Assembly (NCBI GenBank): GCA_930367205.1
Contig: OV884012.1
Location: forward strand, 32,770,796 to 32,834,795
DNA from: Acanthosoma haemorrhoidale
Lineage: Eukaryota > Arthropoda > Insecta > Hemiptera > Acanthosomatidae
DNA: 64,000 nt
Direction of reading: 5' to 3'
The position numbers and the translations under genes were made by a program. Position 1 is the stretch's first letter. Each line of letters opens with the position of its first letter. The notes below the pieces were generated by a model. The model ran no database searches and was not told where the DNA came from. It saw nothing but the letters and a program-made list of their open reading frames with translations. Shown in pieces: positions 37,701-52,700 of this stretch.

Positions 37701-38559
37701 GGCTAGGGGGGTAACGGGGCAGTATATACACAGACGCTATTCCCACAATAGAACAACTTAATAGTTTAAGAATACGCAGCTAGATTGACGTCTTTTATCA
37801 ATTGGATTAAGTAGTAGAAACAACAGACGACATAATACGCATAACTAAATACTTCTTCTTCTATAGGTCCCCCCTTTTGTGCCTCTCAGTGTAGAGGAGC
37901 ATCCAGCCGGGAATTCTATTCTTCGCTATTACCAGGTGATTTCCACGCTTGTCGGAGCCCTTTCGTTTCGCCTTACTGAGTCGTTTATCGAAGCAGAGAT
38001 AGGACATTCTAGGGCGACCCTAAGTCTTTTGCCATCAGGGACATATTCCATGGTCTTTGGAGGATCTCTGTGGTCATCGCATCCTGATAACATGGCCGAA
38101 CCACTTTATCTGACGAGTTTCTAGGTACTCCATTAGTAGGGCCGTCTGCAGTTCCTGACAATTTTCTTCATTACGAGCTCGTTCTCTCCTTGTTCCTCCA
38201 ATCATCCTTCCTAGAAATTTCATTTCGGCAGCGGTGATTCTGCTCTTCGGTTAAATTTTTTATTATCCAATTCTCAGCTCCATACAAAAGTATGGGCGGA
38301 TATACTGACTTGAAGATGTGTAGCTTTACATCTTTGCCTACTTATCTCCTATCTACCACAGTGGGTAATATGTGGCACAACTGAATGGTTTAAGAATACG
38401 CAGCTTGATTGACGTCTTTGTATAAATGGGAGTAAGTAGTGTTAACAACAGATTACATATAACGCAAAACTAAATACACACAGACACAATATCAACCATA
38501 CAGACAGTTAATGACTACACACATTACAAACGATTGACATACTGATGTAGATAAGATGG

Positions 38560-41259
38560 GAGCCAGTTTAGCAAAAAAACAGCCTGGCCAACATATACAC
38601 CTGTAGGGACATTAAGAAAACGAAATGAGAATCGAAAGATGATTTTATTCTTTTTTCGTTTTTTTCATGTTCCAAACGATTGGCCCGCAAGAAGGGGATC
38701 GGGGAACCGACTGTCCTGTTGGACTGGAGGAGACCCCCGGTTGCCAAGCGCCTACCACCACGTCCAGGACTTGTTCCTACGTGCGGGCTGGACATTTCTG
38801 TGTACTCAGAAATGACTAACGGTGGAGGCTAGGGGGGTAACGGGGCAGTATATACACAGACGCTATTCCCACAATGGAACAACTTAATAGTTTAAGAATA
38901 CGCAGCTAGATTGACGTCTTTTTATCAATTGGATTAAGTAGTAGAAACAACAGACGACATAATACGCATAACTAAATACTTCTTCTTCTATAGGTTCCCC
39001 CTTTTGTGCCTCTCAGTGTAGAGGAGCATCAAGCCGGGAATTCTAATCTTCCCTATTACCAGGTGATTTCCACGCTTGTCGGAGCCCTTTCGTTTCGCCT
39101 TACTGAGTCGTTTATCGAAGCAGAGATAGGACATTCTAGGGCGACCCTAAGTCTTTTGCCATCAGGGACATATTCCATGGTCTTTGGAGGATCTCTGTGG
39201 TCATCGCATCCAGATAACATGGCCGAACCACTTTATCTGACGAGTTTCTAGGTGCTCCATTAGTAGGGCTGTCTGCAGTTCCTGACAATTTTTTTCATTA
39301 CGAGCTCGTTCTCTCCTTGTTCCTCCAATCATCCCTCACAGAAATTTCATTTCGACAGCGGTGATTCTGCTCTTCGGTTAAATTTTTTATTATCCAATTC
39401 TCAGCTCCATACAAAAGTATGGGCGGATATACTGACTTGAAGATGTGTAGCTTTACATCTTTGCCTACTTATCTCCTATCTACCACAGTGGGTAATATGT
39501 GGCACAACTGAATGGTTTAAGAATACGCAGCTTGATTGACGTCTTTGTATAAATGGGAGTAAGTAGTGTTAACAACAGATTACATATAACGCAAAACTAA
39601 ATACACACAGACACAATATCAACCATACAGACAGTTAATGACTACACACATTACAAACGATTGACATACTGATGTAGATAAGATGGGAGCCAGTTTAGCA
39701 AAAAAACAGCCTGGCCAACATATACACCTGTAGGGACATTAAGAAAACGAAATGAGAATCGAAAGATGATTTTATTCTTTTTTCGTTTTTTTCATGTTCC
39801 AAACGATTGGCCCGCAAGAAGGGGATCGGGGAACCGACTGTCCTGTTGGACTGGAGGAGACCCCCGGTTGCCAAGCGCCTACCACCACGTCCAGGACTTG
39901 TTCCTACGTGCGGGCTGGACATTTCTGTGTACTCAGAAATGACTAACGGTGGAGGCTAGGGGGGTAACGGGGCAGTATATACACAGACGCTATTCCCACA
40001 ATGGAACAACTTAATAGTTTAAGAATACGCAGCTAGATTGACGTCTTTTTATCAATTGGATTAAGTAGTAGAAACAACAGACGACATAATACGCATAACT
40101 AAATACTTCTTCTTCTATAGGTTCCCCCTTTTGTGCCTCTCAGTGTAGAGGAGCATCAAGCCGGGAATTCTAATCTTCCCTATTACCAGGTGATTTCCAC
40201 GCTTGTCGGAGCCCTTTCGTTTCGCCTTACTGAGTCGTTTATCGAAGCAGAGATAGGACATTCTAGGGCGACCCTAAGTCTTTGGCCATCAGGGACATAT
40301 TCCATGGTCTTTGGAGGATCTCTGTGGTCATCGCATCCAGATAACATGGCCGAACCACTTTATCTGACGAGTTTCTAGGTGCTCCATTAGTAGGGCTGTC
40401 TGCAGTTCCTGACAATTTTTTTCATTACGAGCTCGTTCTCTCCTTGTTCCTCCAATCATCCCTCACAGAAATTTCATTTTGACAGCGGTGATTCTGCTCT
40501 TCGGTTAAATTTTTTATTATCCAATTCTCAGCTCCATACAAAAGTATGGGCGGATATACTGACTTGAAGATGTGTAGCTTTACATCTTTTCCTACTTATC
40601 TCCTATCTACCACAGTGGGTAATATGTGGCACAACTGAATGGTTTAAGAATACGCAGCTTGATTGACGTCTTTGTATAAATGGGAGTAAGTAGTGTTAAC
40701 AACAGATTACATATAACGCAAAACTAAATACACACAGACACAATATCAACCATACAGACAGTTAATGACTACACACATTACAAACGATTGACATACTGAT
40801 GTAGATAAGATGGGAGCCAGTTTAGCAAAAAAACAGCCTGGCCAACATATACACCTGTAGGGACATTAAGAAAACGAAATGAGAATCGAAAGATGATTTT
40901 ATTCTTTTTTCGTTTTTTTCATGTTCCAAACGATTGGCCCGCAAGAAGGGGATCGGGGAACCGACTGTCCTGTTGGACTGGAGGAGATCCCCGGTTGCCA
41001 AACGCCTACCACCACGTCCAGGACTTGTTCCTACGTGCGGGCTGGACATTTCTGTGTACTCAGAAATGACTAACGGTGGAGGCTAGGGGGGTAACGGGGC
41101 AGTATATACACAGACGCTATTCCCACAATGGAACAACTTAATAGTTTAAGAATACGCAGCTAGATTGACGTCTTTTTATCAATTGGATTAAGTAGTAGAA
41201 ACAACAGACGACATAATACGCATAACTAAATACTTCTTCTTCTATAGGTTCCCCCTTTT
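38560..41259. repeat. Recently duplicated adjacent monomers in the right array
   Basis: Monomers 39006 and 40133 share TTCTAATCTTCCC, seen in no other copy, at the basic 1,127-bp offset. The second copy has gained its own changes (TTTGGCCATCAGG and GGAGATCCCC). Confidence 0.65.
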
Positions 41260-44200
41260 GTGCCTCTCAGTGTAGAGGAGCATCAAGCCGGGAATTCTAT
41301 TCTTCCCTATTACCAGGTGATTTCCACGCTTGTCGGAGCCCTTTCGTTTCGCCTTACTGAGTCGTTTATTGAAGCAGAGATAGGACATTCTAGGGCGACC
41401 CTAAGTCTTTTGCCATCAGGGACATATTCCATGGTCTTTGGAGGATCTCTGTGGTCATCGCATCCAGATAACATGGCCGAACCACTTTATCTGACGAGTT
41501 TCTAGGTGCTCCATTAGTAGGGCTGTCTGCAGTTCCTGACAATTTTTTTCATTACGAGCTCGTTCTCTCCTTGTTCCTCCAATCATCCCTCACAGAAATT
41601 TCATTTCGACAGCGGTGATTCTGCTCTTCGGTTAAATTTTTTATTATCCAATTCTCAGCTCCATACAAAAGTATGGGCGGATATACTGACTTGAAGATGT
41701 GTAGCTTTACATCTTTGCCTACTTACCTCCTATCTACCACAGTGGGTAATATGTGGCACAACTGAATGGTTTAAGAATACGCAGCTTGATTGACGTCTTT
41801 GTATAAATGGGAGTAAGTAGTGTTAACAACAGATTACATATAACGCAAAACTAAATACACACAGACGCAATATCAACCATACAGACAGTTAATGACTACA
41901 CACATTACAAACGATTGACATACTGATGTAGATAAGATGGGAGCCAGTTTAGCAAAAAAACAGCCTGGCCAGCATATACACCTGTAGGGACATTAAGAAA
42001 ACGAAATGAGAATCGAAAGATGATTTTATTCTTTTTTCGTTTTTTTCATGTTCCAAACGATTGGCCCGCAAGAAGGGGATCGGGGAACCGACTGTCCTGT
42101 TGGACAGGAGGAGACCCCCGGTTGCCAAGCGCCTACCACCACGTCCAGGACTTGTTCCTACGGGCGGGCTGGACATTTCTGTGTACTCAGAAATGACTAA
42201 CGGTGGAGGCTAGGGGGGTAACGGGGCAGTATATACACAGACGCTATTCCCACAATGGAACAACTTAATAGTTTAAGAATACGCAGCTAGATTGACGTCT
42301 TTTTATCAATTGGATTAAGTAGTAGAAACAACAGACGACATAATACGCATAACTAAATACTTCTTCTTCTATAGGTTCCCCCTTTTGTGCCTCTCAGTGT
42401 AGAGGAGCATCCAGCCGGGAATTCTATTCTTCGCTATTACCAGGTGATTTCCACGCTTGTCGGAGCCATTTCGTTTCGTCTTACTGAGTCGTTTATCGAA
42501 GCAGAGATAGGACATTCTAGGGCGACCCTAAGTCTTTTGCCATCAGGGACATATTCCATGGTCTTTGGAGGATCTCTGTGGTCATCGCATCCTGATAACA
42601 TGGCCGAACCACTTTATCTGACGAGTTTCTAGGTACTCCATTAGTAGGGCCGTCTGCAGTTCCTGACAATTTTTTTCGTTACGAGCTCGTTCTCTCCTTG
42701 TTCCTCCAATCATCCTTCCTAGAAATTTCATTTCGGCAGCGGTGATTCTGCTCTTCGGTTAAATTTTTTATTATCCAATTCTCAGGTCCATACAAAAGTA
42801 TGGGCGGATATACTGACTTGAAGATGTGTAGCTTTACATCTTTGCCTACTTATCTCCTATCTACCACAGTGGGTAATATGTGGCACAACTGAATGGTTTA
42901 AGAATACGCAGCTTGATTGACGTCTTTGTATAAATGGGAGTAAGTAGTGTTAACAACAGATTACATATAACGCAAAACTAAATACACACAGACACAATAT
43001 CAACCATACAGACAGTTAATGACTACACACATTACAAACGATTGACATACTGATGTAGATAAGATGGGAGCCAGTTTAGCAAAAAACAGCCTGGCCAACA
43101 TATACACCTGTAGGGACATTAAGAAAACGAAATGAGAATCGAAAGATGATTTTATTCTTTTTTCGTTTTTTTCATGTTCCAAACGATTGGCCCGCAAGAA
43201 GGGGATCGGGGAACCAACTGTCCTGTTGGACAGGAGGAGACCCCCGGTTGCCAAGCGCCTACCACCACGTCCAGGACTTGTTCCTACGTGCGGGCTGGAC
43301 ATTTCTGTGTACTCAGAAATGACTAACGGTGGAGGCTAGGGGGGTAACGGGGCAGTATATACACAGACGCTATTCCCACAATAGAACAACTTAATAGTTT
43401 AAGAATACGCAGCTAGATTGACGTCTTTTTATCAATTGGATTAAGTAGTAGAAACAACAGACGACATAATACGCATAACTAAATACTTCTTCTTCTATAG
43501 GTTCCCCCTTTTGTGCCTCTCAGTGTAGAGGAGCATCCAGCCGGGAATTCTATTCTTCGCTATTACCAGGTGATTTCCACGCTTGTCGGAGCCCTTTCGT
43601 TTCGCCTTACTGAGTCGTTTATCGAAGCAGAGATAGGACATTCTAGGGCGACCCTAAGTCTTTTGCCATCAGGGACATATTCCATGGTCTTTGGAGGATC
43701 TCTGTGGTCATCGCATCCTGATAACATGGCCAAACCACTTTATCTGACGAGTTTCTAGGTACTCCATTAGTAGGGCTGTCTGCAGTTCCTGACAATTTTT
43801 TTCATTACGAGCTCGTTCTCTCCTTGTTCCTTCAATCATCCTTCCTAGAAATTTCATTTCGGCAGCGGTGATTCTGCTCTTCGGTTAAATTTTTATTATC
43901 CAATTCTCAGCTCCATACAAAAGTATGGGCAGATTTACTGTCTTGAAGATGTGTAGCTTCACATCTTTGCCTACTTATCTCCTATCTACCACAGTGGGTA
44001 ATATGTGGCACAACTGAATGGTTTAAGAATACGCAGCTTGATTGACGTCTTTGTATAAATGGGAGTAAGTAGTGTTAACAACAGATTACATATAACGCAA
44101 AACTAAATACACACAGACACAATATCAACCATACAGACAGTTAATGACTACACACATTACAAAGGATTGACATACTGATGTAGATAAGATGGGAGCCAGT

Positions 44201-46891
44201 TTAGCAAAAAACAGCCTGGCCAACATATACACCTGTAGGGACATTAAGAAAACGAAATGAGAATCGAAAGATGATTTTATTCTTTTTTCGTTTTTTTCAT
44301 GTTCCAAACGATTGGCCCGCAAGAAGGGGATCGGGGAACCGACTGTCCTGTTGGACAGGAGGAGACCCCCGGTTGCCAAGCGCCTACCACCACGTCCAGG
44401 ACTTGTTCCTACGTGCGGGCTGGACATTTCTGTGTACTCAGAAATGACTAACGGTGGAGGCTAGGGGGATAACGGGGCAGTATATACACAGACGCTATTC
44501 CCACAATGGAACAACTTAATAGTTTAAGAATACGCAGCTAGATTGACGTCTTTTTATCAATTGGATTAAGTAGTAGAAACAACAGACGACATAATACGCA
44601 TAACTAAATACTTCTTCTTCTATAGGTTCCCCCTTTTGTGCCTCTCAGTGTAGAGGAGCATCAAGCCGGGAATTCTATTCTTCCCTATTACCAGGTGATT
44701 TCCACGCTTGTCGGAGCCCTTTCGTTTCGCCTTACTGAGTCGTTTATCGAAGCAGAGATAGGACATTCTAGGGCGACCCTAAGTCTTTTGCCATCAGGGA
44801 CATATTCCATGGTCTTTGGAGGATCTCTGTGGTCATCGCATCCAGATAACATGGCCGAACCACTTTATCTGACGAGTTTCTAGGTGCTCCATTAGTAGGG
44901 CTGTCTGCAGTTCCTGACAATTTTTTTCATTACGAGCTCGTTCTCTCCTTGTTCCTCCAATCATCCCTCACAGAAATTTCATTTCGACAGCGGTGATTCT
45001 GCTCTTCGGTTAAATTTTTTATTATCCAATTCTCAGCTCCATACAAAAGTATGGGCGGATATACTGACTTGAAGATGTGTAGCTTTACATCTTTGCCTAC
45101 TTACCTCCTATCTACCACAGTGGGTAATATGTGGCACAACTGAATGGTTTAAGAATACGCAGCTTGATTGACGTCTTTGTATAAATGGGAGTAAGTAGTG
45201 TTAACAACAGATTACATATAACGCAAAACTAAATACACACAGACGCAATATCAACCATACAGACAGTTAATGACTACACACATTACAAACGATTGACATA
45301 CTGATGTAGATAAGATGGGAGCCAGTTTAGCAAAAAAACAGCCTGGCCAGCATATACACCTGTAGGGACATTAAGAAAACGAAATGAGAATCGAAAGATG
45401 ATTTTATTCTTTTTTCGTTTTTTTCATGTTCCAAACGATTGGCCCGCAAGAAGGGGATCGGGGAACCGACTGTCCTGTTGGACAGGAGGAGACCCCCGGT
45501 TGCCAAGCGCCTACCACCACGTCCAGGACTTGTTCCTACGTGCGGGCTGGACATTTCTGTGTACTCAGAAATGACTAACGGTGGAGGCTAGGGGGGTAAC
45601 GGGGCAGTATATACACAGACGCTATTCCCACAATGAAACAACTTAATAGTTTAAGAATACGCAGCTAGATTGACGTCTTTTTATCAATTGGATTAAGTAG
45701 TAGAAACAACAGACGACATAATACGCATAACTAAATACTTCTTCTTCTATAGGTTCCCCCTTTTGTGCCTCTCAGTGTAGAGGAGCATCCAGCCGGGAAT
45801 TCTATTCTTCGCTATTACCAGGTGATTTCCACGCTTGTCGGAGCCCTTTCGTTTCGTCTTACTGAGTCGTTTATCGAAGCAGAGATAGGACATTCTAGGG
45901 CGACCCTAAGTCTTTTGCCATCAGGGACATATTCCATGGTCTTTGGAGGATCTCTGTGGTCATCGCATCCTGATAACATGGCCGAACCACTTTATCTGAC
46001 GAGTTTCTAGGTACTCCATTAGTAGGGCTGTCTGCAGTTCCTGACAATTTTTTTCATTACGAGCTCGTTCTCTCCTTGTTCCTCCAATCATCCTTCCTAG
46101 AAATTTCATTTCGGCAGCGGTGATTCTGCTCTTCGGTTAAATTTTTTATTATCCAATTCTTAGCTCCATACAAAAGTATGGGCGGATATACTGACTTGAA
46201 GATGTGTAGCTTTACATCTTTGCCTACTTATCTCCTATCTACCACAGTGGGTAATATGTGGCACAACTGAATGGTTTAAGAATACGCAGCTTGATTGACG
46301 TCTTTGTATAAATGGGAGTAAGTAGTGTTAACAACAGATTACATATAACGCAAAACTAAATACACACAGACACAATATCAACCATACAGACAGTTAATGA
46401 CTACACACATTACAAACGATTGACATACTGATGGAGATAAGATGGGAGCCAGTTTAGCAAAAAAACAGCCTGGCCAACATATACACCTGTAGGGACATTA
46501 AGAAAACGAAATGAGAATCGAAAGATGATTTTATTCTTTTTTCGTTTTTTTCATGTTCCAAACGATTGGCCCGCAAGAAGGGGATCGGGGAACCGACTGT
46601 CCTGTTGGACTGGAGGAGACCCCCGGTTGCCAAGCGCCTACCACCACGTCCAGGACTTGTTCCTACGTGCGGGCTGGACATTTCTGTGTACTCAGAAATG
46701 ACTAACGGTGGAGGCTAGGGGGATAACGGGGCAGTATATACACAGACGCTATTCCCACAATGGAACAACTTAATAGTTTAAGAATACGCAGCTAGATTGA
46801 CGTCTTTTTATCAATTGGATTAAGTAGTAGAAACAACAGACGACATAATACGCATAACTAAATACTTCTTCTTCTATAGGTTCCCCCTTTT
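41260..46891. repeat. Group duplicated at a 3,378-bp offset
   Basis: CTTACCTCC, CACAGACGCAATATC and GGCCAGCATATAC occur together at about 41.72-41.98 kb and again at 45.10-45.36 kb, and not elsewhere in what I read. TTTCGTCTTACTG follows in the next monomer each time (42387 and 45765). This indicates copying of a three-monomer group. Limits are approximate. Confidence 0.55.
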
Positions 46892-49143
46892 GTGCCTCTC
46901 AGTGTAGAGGAGCATCAAGCCGGGAATTCTATTCTTCCCTATTACCAGGTGATTTCCACGCTTGTCGGAGCCCTTTCGTTTCGCCTTACTGAGTCGTTTA
47001 TCGAAGCAGAGATAGGACATTCTAGGGCGACCCTAAGTCTTTTGCCATCAGGGACATATTCCATGGTCTTTGGAGGATCTCTGTGGTCATCGCATCCAGA
47101 TAACATGGCCGAACCACTTTATCTGACGAGTTTCTAGGTGCTCCATTAGTCGGGCTGTCTGCAGTTTCTGACAATTTTTTTCATTACGAGCTCGGTCTCT
47201 CCTTGTTCCTCCAATCATCCTTCCTAGAAATTTCATTTCGGCAGCGGTGATTCTGCTCTTCGGTTAAATTTTTTATTATCCAATTCTCAGCTCCATACAA
47301 AAGTATGGGCGGATATACTGACTTGAAGATGTGTAGCTTTACATCTTTGCCTACTTATCTCCTATCTACCACAGTGGGTAATATGTGGCACAACTGAATG
47401 GTTTAAGAATACGCAGCTTGATTGACGTCTTTGTATAAATGGGAGTAAGTAGTGTTAACAACAGATTACATATAACGCAAAACTAAATACACACAGACAC
47501 AATATCAACCATACAGACAGTTAATGACTACACACATTACAAACGATTGACATACTGATGGAGATAAGATGGGAGCCAGTTTAGCAAAAAAAACAGCCTG
47601 GCCAACATATACACCTGTAGGGACATTAAGAAAACGAAATGAGAATCGAAAGATGATTTTATTCTTTTTTCGTTTTTTTCATGTTCCAAACGATTGGCCC
47701 GCAAGAAGGGGATCGGGGAACCGACTGTCCTGTTGGACTGGAGGAGACCCCCGGTTGCCAAGCGCCTACCACCACGTCCAGGACTTGTTCCTACGTGCGG
47801 GCTGGACATTTCTGTGTACTCAGAAATGACTAACGGTGGAGGCTAGGGGGATAACGGGGCAGTATATACACAGACGCTATTCCCACAATGGAACAACTTA
47901 ATAGTTTAAGAATACGCAGCTAGATTGACGTCTTTTTATCAATTGGATTAAGTAGTAGAAACAACAGACGACATAATACGCATAACTAAATACTTCTTCT
48001 TCTATAGGTTCCCCCTTTTGTGCCTCTCAGTGTAGAGGAGCATCAAGCCGGGAATTCTATTCTTCCCTATTACCAGGTGATTTCCACGCTTGTCGGAGCC
48101 CTTTCGTTTCGCCTTACTGAGTCGTTTATCGAAGCAGAGATAGGACATTCTAGGGCGACCCTAAGTCTTTTGCCATCAGGGACATATTCCATGGTCTTTG
48201 GAGGATCTCTGTGGTCATCGCATCCAGATAACATGGCCGAACCACTTTATCTGACGAGTTTCTAGGTGCTCCATTAGTCGGGCTGTCTGCAGTTCCTGAC
48301 AATTTTTTTCATTACGAGCTCGGTCTCTCCTTGTTCCTCCAATCATCCCTCACAGAAATTTCATTTCGACAGCGGTGATTTTGCTCTTCGGTTAAATTTT
48401 TATTATCCAATTCTCAGCTCCATACAAAAGTATGGGCAGTTATACTGACTTAAGATGTGTAGCTTCACATCTTTGCCTACTTATCTCCTATCTACCACAG
48501 TGGGTAATATGTGGCACATATGAATGGTTTAAGAATACGCAGCTTGATTGACGTCTTTGTATAAATGGGAGCAAGTAGTGTTAACAAAAGATTACATATA
48601 ACGCAAAACTAAATACACACAGACACAATATCAACCATACAGACAGTTAATTACTACACACATTACAAACGATTGACATACTGATGTAGATAAGATGGGA
48701 GCCAGTTTAGCAAAAAACAGCCTGCCCAACATATACACCTGTAGGGACATTAAGAAAACGAAATGAGAATCGAAAGACGATTTTATTCTTTTTTCGTTTT
48801 TTTCATGTTCCAAACGATTGGCCCGCAAGAAGGGGATCGGGGAACCGACTGTCCTGTTGGACTGGAGGAGACCCCCGGTTGCCAAGCGCCTACCACCACG
48901 TCCAGGACTTGTTCCTACGTGCGGGCTGGACATTTCTGTGTACTCAGAAATGACTAACGGTGGAGGCTAGGGGGGTAACGGGGCAGTATATACACAGACG
49001 CTATTCCCACAATGGAACAACTTAATAGTTTAAGAATACGCAGCTAGATTGACGTCTTTTTATCAATTGGATTAAGTAGTAGAAACAACAGACGACATAA
49101 TACGCATAACTAAATACTTCTTCTTCTATAGGTTCCCCCTTTT

Positions 49144-49766
49144 GTGCCTCTCAGTGTAGAGGAGCATCAAGCCGGGAATTCTATTCTTCCCTATTACCAG
49201 GTGATTTCCACGCTTGTCGGAGCCCTTTCGTTTCGCCTTACTGAGTCGTTTATCGAAGCAGAGATAGGACATTCTAGGGCGACCCTAAGTCTTTTGCCAT
49301 CAGGGACATATTCCATGGTCTTTGGAGGATCTCTGTGGTCATCGCATCCAGATAACATGGCCGAATCACTTTATCTGACGAGTTTCTAGGTGCTCAATTA
49401 GTAGGGCTGTCTGCAGTTCCTGACAATTTTTTTCATTACGAGCTCGGTCTCTCCTTGTTCCTCCAATCATCCCTCACAGTAATTTCATTTCGACAGCGGT
49501 GATTCTGCTCTTCGGTTAAATTTTTATTATCCAATTCTCAGCTCCATACAAAAGTATGGGCAGATATACCGACTTAAGATGTGTAGCTTCACATCTTTGC
49601 CTACTTATCTCCTATCTACCACAGTGGGTAATATGTGGCACATATGAATGGTTTAAGAATACGCAGCTTGATTGACGTCTTTGTATAAATGGGAGTAAGT
49701 AGTGTTAACAAAAGATTACATAATACGCATAACTAAATACTTCTTCTTCTATAGGTTCCCCCTTTA
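49144..49766. repeat. Short 623-bp monomer (A x B recombinant)
   Basis: The only monomer of abnormal length that I found. It contains the LINE-relic module and then a single hybrid A/B repeat, after which the next unit starts. The central block is missing. The loss (about 502 bp against a 1,125-bp unit) equals the A-to-B offset measured in the next monomer (50281 to 50783). This is the product expected from recombination between the two internal direct repeats. Confidence 0.88.
49640..49740 (+). repeat. Hybrid A/B repeat with crossover point
   Basis: The sequence follows repeat A (GTATAAATGGGAGTAAGTAGTGTT, here split as GTATAAATGGG and AGTAAGTAGTGTT) up to AGATT, then follows repeat B from AATACGCATAACTAAATAC. 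The switch lies within the shared ACATA at 49718-49722. Confidence 0.85.
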
Positions 49767-52700
49767 GTGCCTCTCAGTGTAGAGGAGCATCCAGCCGGGA
49801 ATTCTATTCTTCGCTATTACCAGGTGATTTCCACGCTTGTCGAAGCCCTTTCGGTTCGCCTTACTGAGTCGTTTATTGAAGCAGAGATAGGACATTCTAG
49901 GGCGACCCTAAGTCTTTTGCCATCAGGGACATATTCCATGGTCTTTGGAGGATCTCTGTGGTCATCGCATCCTGATAACATGGCCAAACCACTTTATCTG
50001 ACGAGTTTCTAGGTACTCCATTAGTAGGGCTGTCTGCAGTTCCTGACAATTTTTTTCATTACGAGCTCGTTCTCTCCTTGTTCCTCCAATTATCCTTCCT
50101 AGAAATTTCATTTCGGCAGCGGTGATTCTGCTCTTCGGTTAAATTTTTTATTATCCAATTCTCAGCTCCATACAAAAGTATGGGCGGATATACTGACTTG
50201 AAGATGTGTAGCTTTACATCTTTGCCTACTTATCTCCTATCTGCCACAGTGGGTAATATGTGGCACATATGAATGGTTTAAGAATACGCAGCTTGATTGA
50301 CGTCTTTGTATAAATGGGAGTAAGTAGTGTTAACAAAAGATTACATATAACGCAAAACTAAATACACACAGACACAATATCAACCATACAGACAGTTAAT
50401 GACTACACACATTACAAACGATTGACATACTGATGTAGATAAGATGGGAGCCAGTTTAGCAAAAAAACAGCCTGGCCAACATATACACCTGTAGGGACAT
50501 TAAGAAAACGAAATGAGAATCGAAAGACGATTTTATTCTTTTTTCGTTTTTTTCATGTTCCAAACGATTGGCCCGCAAGAAGGGGATCGTGGAACCGACT
50601 GTCCTGTTGGACAGGAGGAGACCCCCGGTTGCCAAGCGCCTACCACCACGTCCAGGACTTGTTCCTACGTGCGGGCTGGACATTTCTGTGTACTCAGAAA
50701 TGACTAACGGTGGAGGCTAGGGGGGTAACGGGGCAGTATATACACAGACGCTATTCCCACAATGAAACAACTTAATAGTTTAAGAATACGCAGCTAGATT
50801 GACGTCTTTTTATCAATTGGATTAAGTAGTAGAAACAACAGACGACATAATACGCATAACTAAATACTTCTTCTTCTATAGGTTCCCCCTTTTGTGCCTC
50901 TCAGTGTAGAGGAGCATCCAGCCGGGAATTCTATTCTTCCCTATTACCAGGTGATTTCCACGCTTGTCGGAGCCCTTTCGTTTCGTCTTACTGAGTCGTT
51001 TATCGAAGCAGAGATAGGACATTCTAGGGCGACCCTAAGTCTTTTGCCATCAGGGACATATTCCATGGTCTTTGGAGGATCTCTGTGGTCATCGCATCCT
51101 GATAACATGGCCGAACCACTTTATCTGACGAGTTTCTAGGTACTCCATTAGTAGGGCTGTCTGCAGTTCCTGACAATTTTTTTCATTACGAGCTCGTTCT
51201 CTCCTTGTTCCTCCAATCATCCTTCCTAGAAATTTCATTTCGGCAGCGGTGATTCTGCTCTTCGGTTAAATTTTTTATTATCCAATTCTCAGCTCCATAC
51301 AAAAGTATGGGCGGATATACTGACTTGAAGATGTGTAGCTTTACATCTTTGCCTACTTATCTCCTATCTACCACAGTGGGTAATATGTGGCACAACTGAA
51401 TGGTTTAAGAATACGCAGCTTGATTGACGTCTTTGTATAAATGGGAGTAAGTAGTGTTAACAACAGATTACATATAACGCAAAACTAAATACACACAGAC
51501 ACAATATCAACCATACAGACAGTTAATGACTACACACATTACAAACGATTGACATACTGATGGAGATAAGATGGGAGCCAGTTTAGCAAAAAAACAGCCT
51601 GGCCAACATATACACCTGTAGGGACATTAAGAAAACGAAATGAGAATCGAAAGATGATTTTATTCTTTTTTCGTTTTTTTCATGTTCCAAACGATTGGCC
51701 CGCAAGAAGGGGATCGGGGAACCGACTGTCCTGTTGGACTGGAGGAGACCCCCGGTTGCCAAGCGCCTACCACCACGTCCAGGACTTGTTCCTACGTACG
51801 GGCTGGACATTTCTGTGTACTCAGAAATGACTAACGGTGGAGGCTAGGGGGATAACGGGGCAGTATATACACAGACGCTATTCCCACAATGGAACAACTT
51901 AATAGTTTAAGAATACGCAGCTAGATTGACGTCTTTTTATCAATTGGATTAAGTAGTAGAAACAACAGACGACATAATACGCATAACTAAATACTTCTTC
52001 TTCTATAGGTTCCCCCTTTTGTGCCTCTCAGTGTAGAGGAGCATCAAGCCGGGAATTCTATTCTTCCCTATTACCAGGTGATTTCCACGCTTGTCGGAGC
52101 CCTTTCGTTTCGCCTTACTGAGTCGTTTATCGAAGCAGAGATAGGACATTCTAGGGCGACCCTAAGTCTTTTGCCATCAGGGACATATTCCATGGTCTTT
52201 GGAGGATCTCTGTGGTCATCGCATCCAGAAAACATGGCCGAACCACTTTATCTGACGAGTTTCTAGGTGCTCCATTAGTCGGGCTGTCTGCAGTTTCTGA
52301 CAATTTTTTTCATTACGAGCTCGGTCTCTCCTTGTTCCTCCAATCATCCTTCCTAGAAATTTCATTTCGGCAGCGGTGATTCTGCTCTTCGGTTAAATTT
52401 TTTATTATCCAATTCTCAGCTCCATACAAAAGTATGGGCGGATATACTGACTTGAAGATGTGTAGCTTTACATCTTTGCCTACTTATCTCCTATCTACCA
52501 CAGTGGGTAATATGTGGCACAACTGAATGGTTTAAGAATACGCAGCTTGATTGACGTCTTTGTATAAATGGGAGTAAGTAGTGTTAACAACAGATTACAT
52601 ATAACGCAAAACTAAATACACACAGACACAATATCAACCATACAGACAGTTAATGACTACACACATTACAAACGATTGACATACTGATGGAGATAAGATG

